A DNA stretch of 64,000 nucleotides from Rhizobium vallis. GTDB lineage: Bacteria; Pseudomonadota; Alphaproteobacteria; Rhizobiales; Rhizobiaceae. The stretch is from the NCBI RefSeq assembly GCF_003985155.1, contig NZ_ML133692.1, positions 298,037 through 362,036 on the forward strand, in the 5' to 3' direction. Numbering within the stretch: position 1 is the stretch's first letter; every line of letters begins with the position of its first letter. Positions 40,943 to 50,357 of this stretch are shown here, in pieces. Below the pieces are notes generated by a model. The model was not told where the DNA came from and ran no database searches. It saw only the letters and a list, made by a program, of their open reading frames with translations. The position numbers were made by a program, and so were the translations under genes.

Positions 40943-42451
40943 ATGATGGATCTTTTCAGCAATCTCGCGCTCGGCTTTGCGACAGCCGGCACACCGGAAA
41001 ACCTGTTCTTCTGTCTGATCGGCGTCCTGCTCGGCACGCTGATCGGCGTGCTGCCCGGTATCGGCGCCACGGCGACGATCGCCATGCTGCTGCCGATCAC
41101 CTTCCAATTGGAGCCCGTCTCCTCGCTGATCATGCTCGCCGGCATCTATTACGGCGCGCAATACGGCGGCTCGACCACCGCCATCCTGATCAACATGCCG
41201 GGCGAATCCTCGTCCGCCGTCACCGCCATCGACGGCTATCAGATGGCGCGCAAGGGCAGGGCGGGGGCAGCGCTTGCGATCGCGGCTCTCGGCTCGTTCT
41301 TTGCCGGCACGGTCTCGACCTTTCTCGTGGCGATCTTCGCGCCGCCGCTGACCGCAATCGCGCTGCAATTCGGCTCGGCCGAATATTTCTCGCTGATGAT
41401 CGTCGGCCTCGTCTCCTCGATCGCGCTGGCCCACGGCTCGGTCGTCAAGGCCCTGGCGATGGTGGCGCTCGGACTGCTGCTCGGCCTCGTCGGCACCGAT
41501 ATCTATACCGGCACGCCGCGCTTCACGCTCGGCATCCGCGAATATGCCGACGGGCTGAATTTCGTGGCGCTCGCCGTCGGCGTCTTCGGGGTGGCCGAAA
41601 TCCTGCGCAACCTCGAGGGCGAATCGACACGCACCGTGCTGATGGCCAAGGTTTCCGGACTTTTGCCTTCGCGCCAGGAATTCAAGGAGATGATTGCACC
41701 GATCATTCGTGGCACGGCGATCGGTTCGGCGCTCGGCATCCTGCCGGGCGGTGGGGCGATCCTTGCCTCCTTCGCCTCCTACACGGTGGAAAAGCGCATG
41801 TCGAAGACGCCGAAGGAATTCGGCAAGGGCGCAGTTGCCGGCGTCGCCGGGCCGGAATCCGCCAACAATGCCGGGGCGCAGACCTCGTTCATTCCGCTGC
41901 TGACGCTCGGCATTCCGGCAAATCCCGTCATGGCGCTGATGATCGGCGCGATGATCATCCAGGGCATCGTGCCGGGACCGAACGTCGCCACCGAGCAACC
42001 GGCGCTGTTCTGGGGCATCATCGCTTCGATGTGGATCGGCAACCTGATGCTCGTCATCCTCAACCTGCCGCTGATCGGGCTTTGGGTGAAGCTCTTGACC
42101 GTGCCTTACTACGTGCTCTTCCCCATCATCATGGCCTTCTGCTCGATCGGGGTCTACAGCGTCAACGCCAACGTCTACGACCTCTATGCCGTCGCCTTCT
42201 TCGGCCTCATCGGCTATGTGCTGGCAAAGCTTCGCTGCGAGCCGGCGCCGCTGCTGCTCGGCTTCGTGCTCGGACCGTTGCTCGAGGAGAACTTGCGGCG
42301 GGCGATGATCCTGTCGCGCGGCGATCCCACCACCTTCGTGACGCGGCCGATCAGCGCCACGCTTCTGGCCATCGCGCTTGCTGTCCTCATCGTCGTCTTC
42401 CTGCCGAGCGTCAGGAAGAAGCGCGAGGAGGTATTCGTCGAAGAGGCTTGA
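40943..42451 (+). CDS. tctA: Tripartite tricarboxylate transporter large membrane subunit TctA
   Basis: 502 residues with about 12 helices. Family motifs are present: GTLIGVLPGIGATATIAMLLP, YYGAQYGGSTTAILINMPGE and GILPGGGAILASFASYTVEKR. AGGAGG (40935-40940) precedes two adjacent ATGs (40943, 40946). It forms the permease channel with TctB and receives substrate from TctC. Confidence 0.94.
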   Translation: MMDLFSNLALGFATAGTPENLFFCLIGVLLGTLIGVLPGIGATATIAMLLPITFQLEPVSSLIMLAGIYYGAQYGGSTTAILINMPGESSSAVTAIDGYQMARKGRAGAALAIAALGSFFAGTVSTFLVAIFAPPLTAIALQFGSAEYFSLMIVGLVSSIALAHGSVVKALAMVALGLLLGLVGTDIYTGTPRFTLGIREYADGLNFVALAVGVFGVAEILRNLEGESTRTVLMAKVSGLLPSRQEFKEMIAPIIRGTAIGSALGILPGGGAILASFASYTVEKRMSKTPKEFGKGAVAGVAGPESANNAGAQTSFIPLLTLGIPANPVMALMIGAMIIQGIVPGPNVATEQPALFWGIIASMWIGNLMLVILNLPLIGLWVKLLTVPYYVLFPIIMAFCSIGVYSVNANVYDLYAVAFFGLIGYVLAKLRCEPAPLLLGFVLGPLLEENLRRAMILSRGDPTTFVTRPISATLLAIALAVLIVVFLPSVRKKREEVFVEEA

Positions 42452-42556
42452 GGGTTGAACTCGCAGTCTGTTTGATGAACAAGGAATGATCTCAGCGGGC
42501 GCCGTTCGGGCGCGCATTTCGCATGAAGGGATATCCATGCCCATGAACATTTCACG

Positions 42557-43726
42557 ATGAGCATTCCTGCCCGGATCAAGGACGATCTGCCCTTTCTCAC
42601 GGCCCTGCGCCGCGACCTGCACGCTCATCCCGAACTCGGCTTCGAAGAGGAGCGCACCGCCGGTATCGTCGCGAGGCTTCTCGAGGAGGCCGATATCACG
42701 GTGCATCGTGGCCTCGGCGGCACCGGCATCGTTGGCACGCTGCAGGTTGGCAACGGCACGCGCAGGATCGGGCTGCGCGCCGACATGGATGCGCTCGCCA
42801 TGCCTGAAATGGCGGAGCGGCCCTATAAATCGACCATCCCCGGTAAGATGCATGCCTGCGGCCATGACGGCCATACCGCAATGCTGATCGGCGCGGCGCG
42901 GCATCTGGCGGCGACGCGGAATTTTTCCGGGAGGGTGCATTTCATCTTCCAGCCGGCGGAAGAGGGCCGCGGCGGGGCGAAGCGCATGGTGGAGGAGGGG
43001 CTGTTTCAGCTCTTCCCTTGTGATGCCGTCTACGGGCTGCACAACATGCCGGGCCTGTCGGTTGACGAAATCGCCGTGGTCGAGGGGCCGCAGCTCGCCT
43101 CCTCCGATAGCTGGAGGATCACCTTTCGTGGAACTGGAACGCATGGTGCCAAGCCGCATCTTGGCCGCGACCCGATCACGGCGGCTGGTACCTTCCTATC
43201 ATCGCTGCAAACGATCGTCGGGCGCGTGGTGGATCCGCTGCAGCCGGCCGTCGTCAGCGCTTGCTCATTGCAGGCCGGCGATCCCAAGGCACTGAACGTC
43301 ATTCCCGATAAAGCCGAGATCGGCGGGACGGCGCGGGCCTATTCGCCTGAGGTGCGTGACCAGCTGGAAAAGGAGATCGGCCGGTTGGCGCATGGTACTG
43401 CGGCCATGTATGGGATCGCGGTGGACTATGCATTCGAGCGGCGAATTCCACCTGTCGTCAATGACGGGGACGCGACGGCGCGGGCACTTGCTGCCGCGGC
43501 GACAATCTTCGGTGAGAAGGCGCGGACAAGCTTTCCGCCGTCCACCGCCGGAGACGATTTCGCTTTCTTCGCTGAGAATGCACCGGGCTGTTATGTCTGG
43601 CTCGGGAATGGGCCGGCGGTCGATGGAGCGCTACATCACAACACGGCCTACGACTTCAACGATGCGGCGCTTGGATACGGGGCCGCTTATTGGGTGGCGT
43701 TGGTGGAGCAGGAGTTGGAAGGGTAA
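42557..43726 (+). CDS. M20-family amidohydrolase (hippurate hydrolase-like)
   Basis: 389-residue cytosolic metallopeptidase of the M20D group that removes acyl groups from amino-acid conjugates or related amides. Metal ligands lie in KMHACGHDGHT, in QPAEEGRGGA and in a late HHNTAYDFND; the N-terminal RRDLHAHPELGFEEERT is characteristic. It follows tctA by about 100 bases in the same direction, suggesting that the transporter imports its substrate or a product-related acid. The exact substrate is unknown. Confidence 0.9.
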   Translation: MSIPARIKDDLPFLTALRRDLHAHPELGFEEERTAGIVARLLEEADITVHRGLGGTGIVGTLQVGNGTRRIGLRADMDALAMPEMAERPYKSTIPGKMHACGHDGHTAMLIGAARHLAATRNFSGRVHFIFQPAEEGRGGAKRMVEEGLFQLFPCDAVYGLHNMPGLSVDEIAVVEGPQLASSDSWRITFRGTGTHGAKPHLGRDPITAAGTFLSSLQTIVGRVVDPLQPAVVSACSLQAGDPKALNVIPDKAEIGGTARAYSPEVRDQLEKEIGRLAHGTAAMYGIAVDYAFERRIPPVVNDGDATARALAAAATIFGEKARTSFPPSTAGDDFAFFAENAPGCYVWLGNGPAVDGALHHNTAYDFNDAALGYGAAYWVALVEQELEG

Positions 43727-43737
43727 GCTTGGCGGTT

Positions 43738-43901
43738 GCAGCCCCCTCATCCGCCTGCCGGCACCTTCTCCCGCTGGGGAGATGAGATTCGCGGCGGCGT
43801 TTCTTCCGTTTGCGCTGGCACTTGAGAGTGCCGCCGGCGGTGCGTTTTTCCTTCTTCTCCCCGGCGGGGAGAAGGTGCCGGCAGGCGGATGAGGGGGCTG
43901 C
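43738..43901. repeat. Palindromic intergenic repeat, copy B, with 35-bp perfect inverted ends
   Basis: The left arm 43738-43772 (begins GCAGCCCCCTCATCC) is the exact reverse complement of the right arm 43867-43901 (ends GGATGAGGGGGCTGC). It begins 11 bases after the M20 stop and ends 37 bases before the adenine deaminase stop, so it separates two converging transcripts and could terminate both. It is related to copy A. Confidence 0.85.
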
Positions 43902-43938
43902 ACGGCACGCGCCCGCGATCCGATCTGTGCGTCCCGGC

Positions 43939-45726
43939 TTACAAAGCTTCCAGCACCGGACTCTCCAGCACCGTGCCCGTCACAACATCGGCAATGCCCC
44001 GATCCGTCTGGTGTGGACCCACATTGCAGGCGAGCGTTGCGCCGAAGCAGGCCTTGAAGACAAGATAGGGCGGCTTCCATTTGACGATCTTGTCCATGGC
44101 CTTGCGGATATCGGCGAAGGCTGAGGCGGTGTCTTTCAACGGCGCGTCGGTGACCAAGCCGGATAGCGGTAGCGGCAGGATCGCCTCGATCCCGCCGTCT
44201 TTGGCAACCGCCATGCCGCCCCCTGCCGCGATAACGGCGTTGGCGGCGAGCGCCATGTCGCGTGTATTGCCGCCGAAGACGGTGAGGTTGTGGCTGTCAT
44301 GCGAGACGGTGGTGCAGAAGGCGCCGCGCCATTCGCCCCAGCCGGTGAGGAAGCCGATGCGCGGGACGCCATCGGCCTTGCCGTGGCGGTGGGCGACGGC
44401 GATCATGGTGCTGCCGGCCGGCGGCACGACGAAGCCGTCCCTGACTTCCGTTTCGGCTTCGCCCCATTGCGTGAAACGCGGGCGGTCGATGGTGGCGACG
44501 CGGACACGCTCGCCCTTGGCGGGGATGCGGAAATCACTCTCGGCCAGTGGCGGCAGCTTCACGGAATTGACGAGCGGCGCAGTATCGAGCGGCTGGATGG
44601 CCGCCTCGATGCTGCCGTCGCGGGTGACAATGCGGCCGCCTGATATGACGAGCCGTGCCCGGAATTCCGTGAGATCCTCGAAGAGAACGAGATCGGCGCG
44701 GCGGCCGGCGGCGACGAGGCCGAGATCGGAGCGCTTCAGCCGCTGTGCGGCGTTGAAGGTTGCGGCCCGCAACGCCCATTCCGGTTTCATGCCGTAGCGT
44801 ACCAGGCGCCTGATGACGTCATCGAGACCGCCGCTCTCATACAGTTCATCGGGGAAGACGTCGTCGGTGCAGAGTGTCACGGTCGCCGGCAGGTGGCCGA
44901 GGCCGTTCAGCACATCGACGAACTCCTTCAGCAGATGGTCGTGAGAACCGCGCAGCTCGATGGTCAGACCAGCGGCAAGTTTGCTAAGGAGGTCGGCGCC
45001 TGACGTGAGTTCGTGGTCGGAGGTGACGCCCGCTGCCATAAAGGCATTGAGATCGGTGCTTTCGAGACCGCGGGCATGGCCGCAGACGAGCTTGCCCGAG
45101 GCAAGGCCAGCATTGACGATGGCGCTCATGCGCGGATCGCCGTCGATGACGCCGCGCATGTTCATGACTTCGGCAACGCCGCCGACGGCGGAAGAGCGCA
45201 ACATCTCGACGACGACGGAGGCATCAAAATCGGCGCCCGCCAGTTCCAGACCCGGCGCCGACGGTACACAGGAAGGGGCGAGCAGGATCATGCGCAACGG
45301 CAGGGACCGCGCCGCCTCGATCGCCCAGCGCATGCCGTCGAGCCCATGGACGTTGCCGAATTCATGCGGGTCCCAGACGACCGTGGTGACGCCACGCGGC
45401 AAGACGGCGCTCGCATATTCGGCGGGCGTCACCATCGAGCTTTCGACATGCATGTGCGTGTCGATCAGACCCGGCGTCACGATGGCGCCGGTCGCATCGA
45501 TGATCTCGACGGCGTCGGTCCGGCTTTCCGAGGCATGGACGCTTGCGATGAGCGCGCCGACGATGCCGATATCAGCCTTCCGGATCAGGCCGGTCACCGA
45601 ATCGAGCAGGCGTCCGCCGGTAATGAGCATGTCGAAGGGCGCATCGCCGCGGGCGGCTGCGACCGCGCGGGCGCGCAAGCCGGGATCGTTGAGATCGGCG
45701 GGTTCCTGACGAGGAATGGCGTTCAT
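43939..45726 (-). CDS. ade: Adenine deaminase
   Basis: 595-residue amidohydrolase that converts adenine to hypoxanthine and ammonia. Metal-binding motif VTPGLIDTHMHVESSM; VVWDPHEFGNVHG and HARGLESTDLNAFMAAG follow, and the C-terminal domain has AVAHRHGKADGVPRIGFLTGWG, all typical of the bacterial Ade family. The start ATG at 45726 overlaps the nucleoside hydrolase stop as ATGA, so the two are translationally coupled. Last gene of the purine operon; produces hypoxanthine from adenine released by the hydrolase. Confidence 0.94.
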   Translation of the reverse strand: MNAIPRQEPADLNDPGLRARAVAAARGDAPFDMLITGGRLLDSVTGLIRKADIGIVGALIASVHASESRTDAVEIIDATGAIVTPGLIDTHMHVESSMVTPAEYASAVLPRGVTTVVWDPHEFGNVHGLDGMRWAIEAARSLPLRMILLAPSCVPSAPGLELAGADFDASVVVEMLRSSAVGGVAEVMNMRGVIDGDPRMSAIVNAGLASGKLVCGHARGLESTDLNAFMAAGVTSDHELTSGADLLSKLAAGLTIELRGSHDHLLKEFVDVLNGLGHLPATVTLCTDDVFPDELYESGGLDDVIRRLVRYGMKPEWALRAATFNAAQRLKRSDLGLVAAGRRADLVLFEDLTEFRARLVISGGRIVTRDGSIEAAIQPLDTAPLVNSVKLPPLAESDFRIPAKGERVRVATIDRPRFTQWGEAETEVRDGFVVPPAGSTMIAVAHRHGKADGVPRIGFLTGWGEWRGAFCTTVSHDSHNLTVFGGNTRDMALAANAVIAAGGGMAVAKDGGIEAILPLPLSGLVTDAPLKDTASAFADIRKAMDKIVKWKPPYLVFKACFGATLACNVGPHQTDRGIADVVTGTVLESPVLEAL

Positions 45727-46643
45727 TTGCGGGCCTCGCTGATCAGGGCTGTGAGAATGATGGCACGCGCCTTGTCGGCATCGATGTCGGCGGCAAATTG
45801 TGCGTTGAAGCTGGCGTGCGTGGCGCGGGTCTCGACGACGGTGCGACCACGGGTCAGCGTGCCCTGCAGCTCGACGTCGATGCGTGCGGGGCGGAAGCTC
45901 ACGATATCGGGGGCGACGAAGGCGACCGCGGCGGTGGGATCGTAGACCGCCATGCCAGGGCGGCCGCGGCTGGTGCCGATACTGACATAACCTGCGAACA
46001 TATCGGCGATCAATTCGGCATTGGCGCCGCCGGCGTTCCGCACCGGCTCGACATCCTCCGGCTTTGCCAGCACCTTGCGGCAGAGGTCGAGTTCGACCAT
46101 GCGCAACGGCAGGCCATGGGCGATGACGATCGCGAGGGCCTCTGGATCGGCGAGCGCGTTGAATTCGGCAGAGGCGGTATGGTTGCCCGATGTGACGCCG
46201 CCGCCCATCCAGACGAGTTCGGTAATGCGGGCAGCAAGATCCGGGCGGGCGAGCTCTACGGCGGCGATATTGGTGAGCGGACCGAGCGCCAGGATGCGGG
46301 GCTGGCTCTGGTTTTCCAGCCAGTTGCAAAGTGCTGCGAAGGCATCGCTTTCGGCAAGGGCCGGCGCCTTCGGCAGGCTCTTGTCCGTTGTCGGGATGCC
46401 GGTTTTGCCGAGGATCGCCTGGGCGGTTTCGAGCTTGCCGAGAACGGGCGTGGCGCGGCCGGTATGGATCGGAAATGTCCAGCCGAAGGCACTGGCGGCG
46501 CCGGCGGCGTTCATTCTCACCTGCGCCAGCGGCGCATTGCCGAAGACCAGCGAGATGCCGTCGATCTCATATTCCGACTGCGCCACCACCAGAATGGCGG
46601 CGATGTCGTCGAAGCCCATGTCGGTATCGATCCAGACGCCCAT
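45723..46643 (-). CDS. Nucleoside hydrolase (IunH/RihC-like)
   Basis: 306-residue ribohydrolase splitting nucleosides to base and ribose. The calcium-binding signature reads WIDTDMGFDD (Asp6, Asp8, Asp12, Asp13); ILALGPLTNIAAV, VWMGGGV and the late YDPTAAVAF (Asp) complete the site. The start is four bases beyond the stop of the ABC ATPase gene. Together with adenine deaminase and the transporter it suggests uptake and breakdown of purine nucleosides such as adenosine. Confidence 0.93.
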   Translation of the reverse strand: MGVWIDTDMGFDDIAAILVVAQSEYEIDGISLVFGNAPLAQVRMNAAGAASAFGWTFPIHTGRATPVLGKLETAQAILGKTGIPTTDKSLPKAPALAESDAFAALCNWLENQSQPRILALGPLTNIAAVELARPDLAARITELVWMGGGVTSGNHTASAEFNALADPEALAIVIAHGLPLRMVELDLCRKVLAKPEDVEPVRNAGGANAELIADMFAGYVSIGTSRGRPGMAVYDPTAAVAFVAPDIVSFRPARIDVELQGTLTRGRTVVETRATHASFNAQFAADIDADKARAIILTALISEARK

Positions 46644-46647
46644 GATG

Positions 46648-47673
46648 TCACCCGAAGCGCTTGAGGTTGGCCGCGCCATCGACCGGCAGGTCGAAAGCGA
46701 GGGGACTTCCGATTTCGTGCGGCGGCAGGCTCGCGTCGATCTCGGCCTTGATGGCCCCAAGCGGCGTATCGAGAAGATATTCGCGAGTGTTGCCGGCAAA
46801 AGACGTGCCGCGCACCATGCCTTGGAAGGGACCGGCGCCGAGGACCACCGCTCGCGGACGCCAGGCCAGGCCCGCCGAGGCTTGCGGCAGCGCACCGGAA
46901 AGTGTGATCGGGCCATTCGGCGTCATAAGCTTTCCATCCTTCAGCGCGAAGACATTCTCGAAGCCGACGAAATCGGCGACGAAGGCGGAGACGGGATTGT
47001 TGTAGATCTCCTCGGGCGTGCCGATCTGCTCGATGCCGCCGTTCAGCATCACGACGATGCGGTCGGCGAGCGCCAGGGCCTCCACCTGGTCGTGGGTGAC
47101 AAAGATCATCGTCACGCCGGTTTCCTTCTGGACGCGCTGCAATTCGGCGCGCATTTCCAGCCGCAGACGGGCGTCGAGATTGGAGAGCGGCTCGTCAAGC
47201 AGCAGCACCTTCGGCTCCATGACCATGGAGCGGGCAAGCGCCACGCGCTGCTGCTGGCCCCCGGAAAGCTCGGCGGGTTTGCGGCTGGCGAAGGTGGAGA
47301 GGCCGACGGATTTCAGGCCGGCGCCAACGCGTGAGTCGAGATCTGCGCCCGAGATGCCCTTGAGGCGCAGGCCGAAGGCGACGTTCTCGTAGACCGTCAG
47401 ATGCGGAAAGAGCGCGTAGGACTGGAAGACCAGGCCGACGGCGCGTTTGTTGGCGGAGACGCGGGTGATATCGGCGCCGTCGAGACCTATGCGGCCGGCA
47501 GCCGGCGTCAGCAGGCCGGCGATGGCGCGCATCGTCGTCGTCTTGCCGCACCCGGAGGGGCCGAGAAGCGCAACGAGTTCGCCTTTGCCGATCGCAAGGT
47601 CGAGGTCCCTCACCGCGACCGTATCGCCATAGGCAAGCGTCAGCTTGTCGAGTTGAAGATAGGCATCAGACAT
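46648..47673 (-). CDS. ABC transporter ATP-binding protein (PotA/FbpC type)
   Basis: 341 residues: Walker A GPSGCGKT at 38-45, Q-loop VFQSYALFPH, signature LSGGQQQR, Walker B VLLLDEPLSNLDA, then a TOBE domain after about 235. This subtype drives importers of polyamines, iron, thiamine and similar solutes. Overlaps the preceding permease gene by eight bases. Context in the operon points to nucleosides as substrate. Confidence 0.93.
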   Translation of the reverse strand: MSDAYLQLDKLTLAYGDTVAVRDLDLAIGKGELVALLGPSGCGKTTTMRAIAGLLTPAAGRIGLDGADITRVSANKRAVGLVFQSYALFPHLTVYENVAFGLRLKGISGADLDSRVGAGLKSVGLSTFASRKPAELSGGQQQRVALARSMVMEPKVLLLDEPLSNLDARLRLEMRAELQRVQKETGVTMIFVTHDQVEALALADRIVVMLNGGIEQIGTPEEIYNNPVSAFVADFVGFENVFALKDGKLMTPNGPITLSGALPQASAGLAWRPRAVVLGAGPFQGMVRGTSFAGNTREYLLDTPLGAIKAEIDASLPPHEIGSPLAFDLPVDGAANLKRFG

Positions 47674-48445
47674 AACGCGAGAATCCCAGGAAGCGTTCGG
47701 CGAGGAAGACGATGCCGATCGAGAGGAAGGCGAGAAGGGCGGAAAGTGCCGCGATGGAAGGATCGTAGGTGGTTTCCATGTAACCCAGCATGTCGATCGG
47801 CAGCGTTCGCACTCCCGGGCCGGAGAGGAAGAGCGAGACCGGCACCTGGTTGAAGCTGGTGACGAAGCCGAGAATGAAGGCGGCAAGAATGCCGCCGCGG
47901 ATATTCGGCATCACCACGCGAAAGAAGGCGCCTAGCCGGGAGGAGCCGAGCAGGACGGCTGCTTCCTCGATATCGGAGCGCAAATTGTCGAGGCTCGCCG
48001 AAACGACCCGCACGGCATAGGGCAGCACGAGGGCCGCATGGGCGAAGAAGAGCGCGAGCGTGATATTGAAGCCGAAAGGCACGACGAGATAACGCAGCAG
48101 TGCCAGGCCGACGATGATGCCGGGGACGATGATCGGGAGCGAGACGATCGTGCGGACGGTCTCGGCTGCGGGCAGCCGATAACGCGACAGGGCATAGGCG
48201 GCGGGGATGCCGAGGAGGAGGGCTGCGAGCGTTCCGAAAACGGCGAGGAACATCGACATGGCGAAGCTGTCGCGGAAGCTTTCGACGCTGAAGACCTTCA
48301 TCACCCAGCGCAGCGACAGGCCCTGCGGCGGGAAGGCCAGCGTATCGCCCGCCGAGAGCGAGGCGGCGATGATGATCAGAAACGGACCGATCAGGAAGAT
48401 CAGCAACAGGAAGAGGACGACGGGCGAGAAGAGGCGGGCGGTCAT
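47666..48445 (-). CDS. ABC transporter permease (PotC-like)
   Basis: 259 residues with six helices (LFSPVVLFLLLIFLIGPFLI first) and the EAA-type loop EEAAVLLGSSRLGAFFRVVMPNIRGG that docks on the ATPase. Second permease of the importer. It overlaps the first permease gene by four bases and the ATPase gene by eight, a tightly coupled arrangement. Confidence 0.93.
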   Translation of the reverse strand: MTARLFSPVVLFLLLIFLIGPFLIIIAASLSAGDTLAFPPQGLSLRWVMKVFSVESFRDSFAMSMFLAVFGTLAALLLGIPAAYALSRYRLPAAETVRTIVSLPIIVPGIIVGLALLRYLVVPFGFNITLALFFAHAALVLPYAVRVVSASLDNLRSDIEEAAVLLGSSRLGAFFRVVMPNIRGGILAAFILGFVTSFNQVPVSLFLSGPGVRTLPIDMLGYMETTYDPSIAALSALLAFLSIGIVFLAERFLGFSRYV

Positions 48446-49269
48446 CGGCGGCTCCGCGCCGTCGCAACGCGTTTCAAGAGGATGTTGGCGGCAAAGCTCA
48501 TGACGATCAGGATGAAGGCGATGACGCTTGCCGAGACGAAATTATTGGCGACGGACACCTGCTGGTACATCAGCGTTTCCAGCATCAGCACCTTGGAGCC
48601 GCCAAGGATGGCAGGGGTGATGTAGGCGGTCAGCGAACCGGTGAAGACGAGCGTGCCGCCGACGACGAGACCTTCTCTCGTCAGCGGCAGGACGACTTTC
48701 CAGAAGACCTGGAACCAGTTGGCGCCGAGCACGCGAGCAGCGGGGATCGCATCCCTAGGCATGTTTTCGAGCGCGCTGATCAGCGACAGGATCATCAGCG
48801 GCAGGAAGAGCTGCAAAAGGCCGATGAAGACGGCTGTTTCTGTGAACAGCAGGCGCAGCGGTTCGGCGCTCAGACCGAGGCCCGTGATCGCCTGGTTGAC
48901 GATGCCGGTGCGGCCGAGAATGACGATCCAGGCATAGGTGCGCGCCACCGGCGAGATCATCAGCGGCAGGGTGACGAGGCCGATCATGCGGCCCTTGCCC
49001 TTCGGCGGCAGGTTGACGATGGCAAAGGCTGCGGCATAACCGATGACCGCAGAGACGGCGGTGACTTCGAGGCCGAGCCGGAAGGAGCGCAGGAAAACGG
49101 TGCGGTTCAGCGTCTCGGAAAAGAAACCGGCATAGGCCGACAGCGTCCAGGCGCCGCCGGCGCGAAAGCCCTCCGACAGCAGGATTGCGACGGGCAGCAG
49201 AAAGACCAGCGTCGCGAAGACGGCTGCCGGCAGGGCAAGCGCCAGGGCTTCTGCGCGGTTCTGAAACAT
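48442..49269 (-). CDS. ABC transporter permease (PotB-like)
   Basis: 275 residues with six helices (LALPAAVFATLVFLLPVAILL first) and the EAA-type loop ARVLGANWFQVFWKVVLPLTREG. AAAAGG precedes the ATG at 49269. Pairs with the downstream PotC-like permease to form the channel. Confidence 0.93.
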   Translation of the reverse strand: MFQNRAEALALALPAAVFATLVFLLPVAILLSEGFRAGGAWTLSAYAGFFSETLNRTVFLRSFRLGLEVTAVSAVIGYAAAFAIVNLPPKGKGRMIGLVTLPLMISPVARTYAWIVILGRTGIVNQAITGLGLSAEPLRLLFTETAVFIGLLQLFLPLMILSLISALENMPRDAIPAARVLGANWFQVFWKVVLPLTREGLVVGGTLVFTGSLTAYITPAILGGSKVLMLETLMYQQVSVANNFVSASVIAFILIVMSFAANILLKRVATARSRR

Positions 49270-49333
49270 GAGACGCCTTTTCAGGAGAGGAGGGCGGTCC
49301 CGACAGGCGCCGGGACCGGTCTTTGCGCGGAGC

Positions 49334-50356
49334 TTACTGGCCGACCTTATCGTTCCACGTCTTCAGCCAGCCGGCGCGATTGTCGAGGGCTACGGCCGAT
49401 GGGATCAGCTTGAGGCTCTTGGCGGTCGCCTCGCCATAGGTGAGATTGCCGGCGGCGGCCTCGGAGAGTTTGACCTCGCTATTGGCGGGACTGTCGATCA
49501 GCTTTTCGGCGAGCTTGGTCTGGATCTCGGTCGAGAGCCAGAAATCCATGAACTGCATGGCGAGATCCTGGTTCTTCGAACCCTTGGTCAGCACCAGCAC
49601 GTTCATGCCGCCGGTCTGCCCCTCCTTCGGTGTTGCCCAGGCAATGGGGACGTCGAGCTTGGTGAATCCAGCCCAGGAGAAACGGCCGATGGGGGCGGCC
49701 CAGATTTCCTCCTGCTGCATGAGCTGCACCAGCTGCGAGGACTTTTCGTAGAAGGTGACGATGTCGTCCTTCTTCTCGCCCAGCGCCTCGATCGGGCCCT
49801 TCAGGTCAGGCGTGTCCTTGCCGAGCGCCAGGCCGAGCATATAGAGCGCCGGCGGGCCTTGATTGGTGGTCACGTTCGGGAAGGCGACGTGGCTGACATA
49901 TTCCGGCTTCAGCAGATCGGCCCAGGAATCGATCTTCATCTTGTCGGAGCGATAAGCGATCGAGGTGGCATAGAAGGTATAACCGACACTCATGCCGTCG
50001 TCGTTCGGATCCTTGGCGACATCGTAGAGCTTGCTGAAATTCGTAAGCTTCGCGGTGTCGACCTTGTCGATCAGGCCGGCGCGGGACGCGGCCAGCGCAT
50101 CGGCCATGGAGACGGCGGCAAGATCGACGACGGGGTTAGCCTTGTTCGCCTCCATCTTGGCGAGGCGCTCGACGCTGTTTCCGGTCTCGACCACAAGCTT
50201 GCAGCCGCATTTGGCTTCGAACGGTTCGTAGACCAGCGTCTTGAAATCGTCCTGCGCAAAGGCATAGACCGAAATGGTCAACGTCCGCTCCGCCGCGGCT
50301 GCGCCGAGCGGCGATAATGCGGCAAGCGCCACCGAGGCGATGAGAATCTTTTTCAT
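49334..50356 (-). CDS. ABC transporter substrate-binding protein (PotD/family 1 type)
   Basis: 340 residues; signal peptide MKKILIASVALAALSPLGAA up to about AAA at 22, then ERTLTISVYAFAQDDFKTLVYEPFEAKCGCKLVV, typical of the polyamine/iron-type solute-binding fold. The two cysteines in KCGCK are unusual. It starts one base after the lacI-type stop codon. The ligand is inferred from the operon (purine nucleoside or base), not from the sequence. Confidence 0.9.
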   Translation of the reverse strand: MKKILIASVALAALSPLGAAAAERTLTISVYAFAQDDFKTLVYEPFEAKCGCKLVVETGNSVERLAKMEANKANPVVDLAAVSMADALAASRAGLIDKVDTAKLTNFSKLYDVAKDPNDDGMSVGYTFYATSIAYRSDKMKIDSWADLLKPEYVSHVAFPNVTTNQGPPALYMLGLALGKDTPDLKGPIEALGEKKDDIVTFYEKSSQLVQLMQQEEIWAAPIGRFSWAGFTKLDVPIAWATPKEGQTGGMNVLVLTKGSKNQDLAMQFMDFWLSTEIQTKLAEKLIDSPANSEVKLSEAAAGNLTYGEATAKSLKLIPSAVALDNRAGWLKTWNDKVGQ

Positions 50357-50357
50357 T

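Noticed and set aside
40811..43159. 782-codon minus-strand frame opposite tctA and the M20 gene
   Set aside because: High-GC shadow frame crossing several real genes; composition (His, Arg, Asp, Gln) is that of antisense translation.
46010..47334. Plus-strand frames opposite nucleoside hydrolase and ABC ATPase
   Set aside because: Shadow frames; the minus-strand genes carry complete catalytic motifs.
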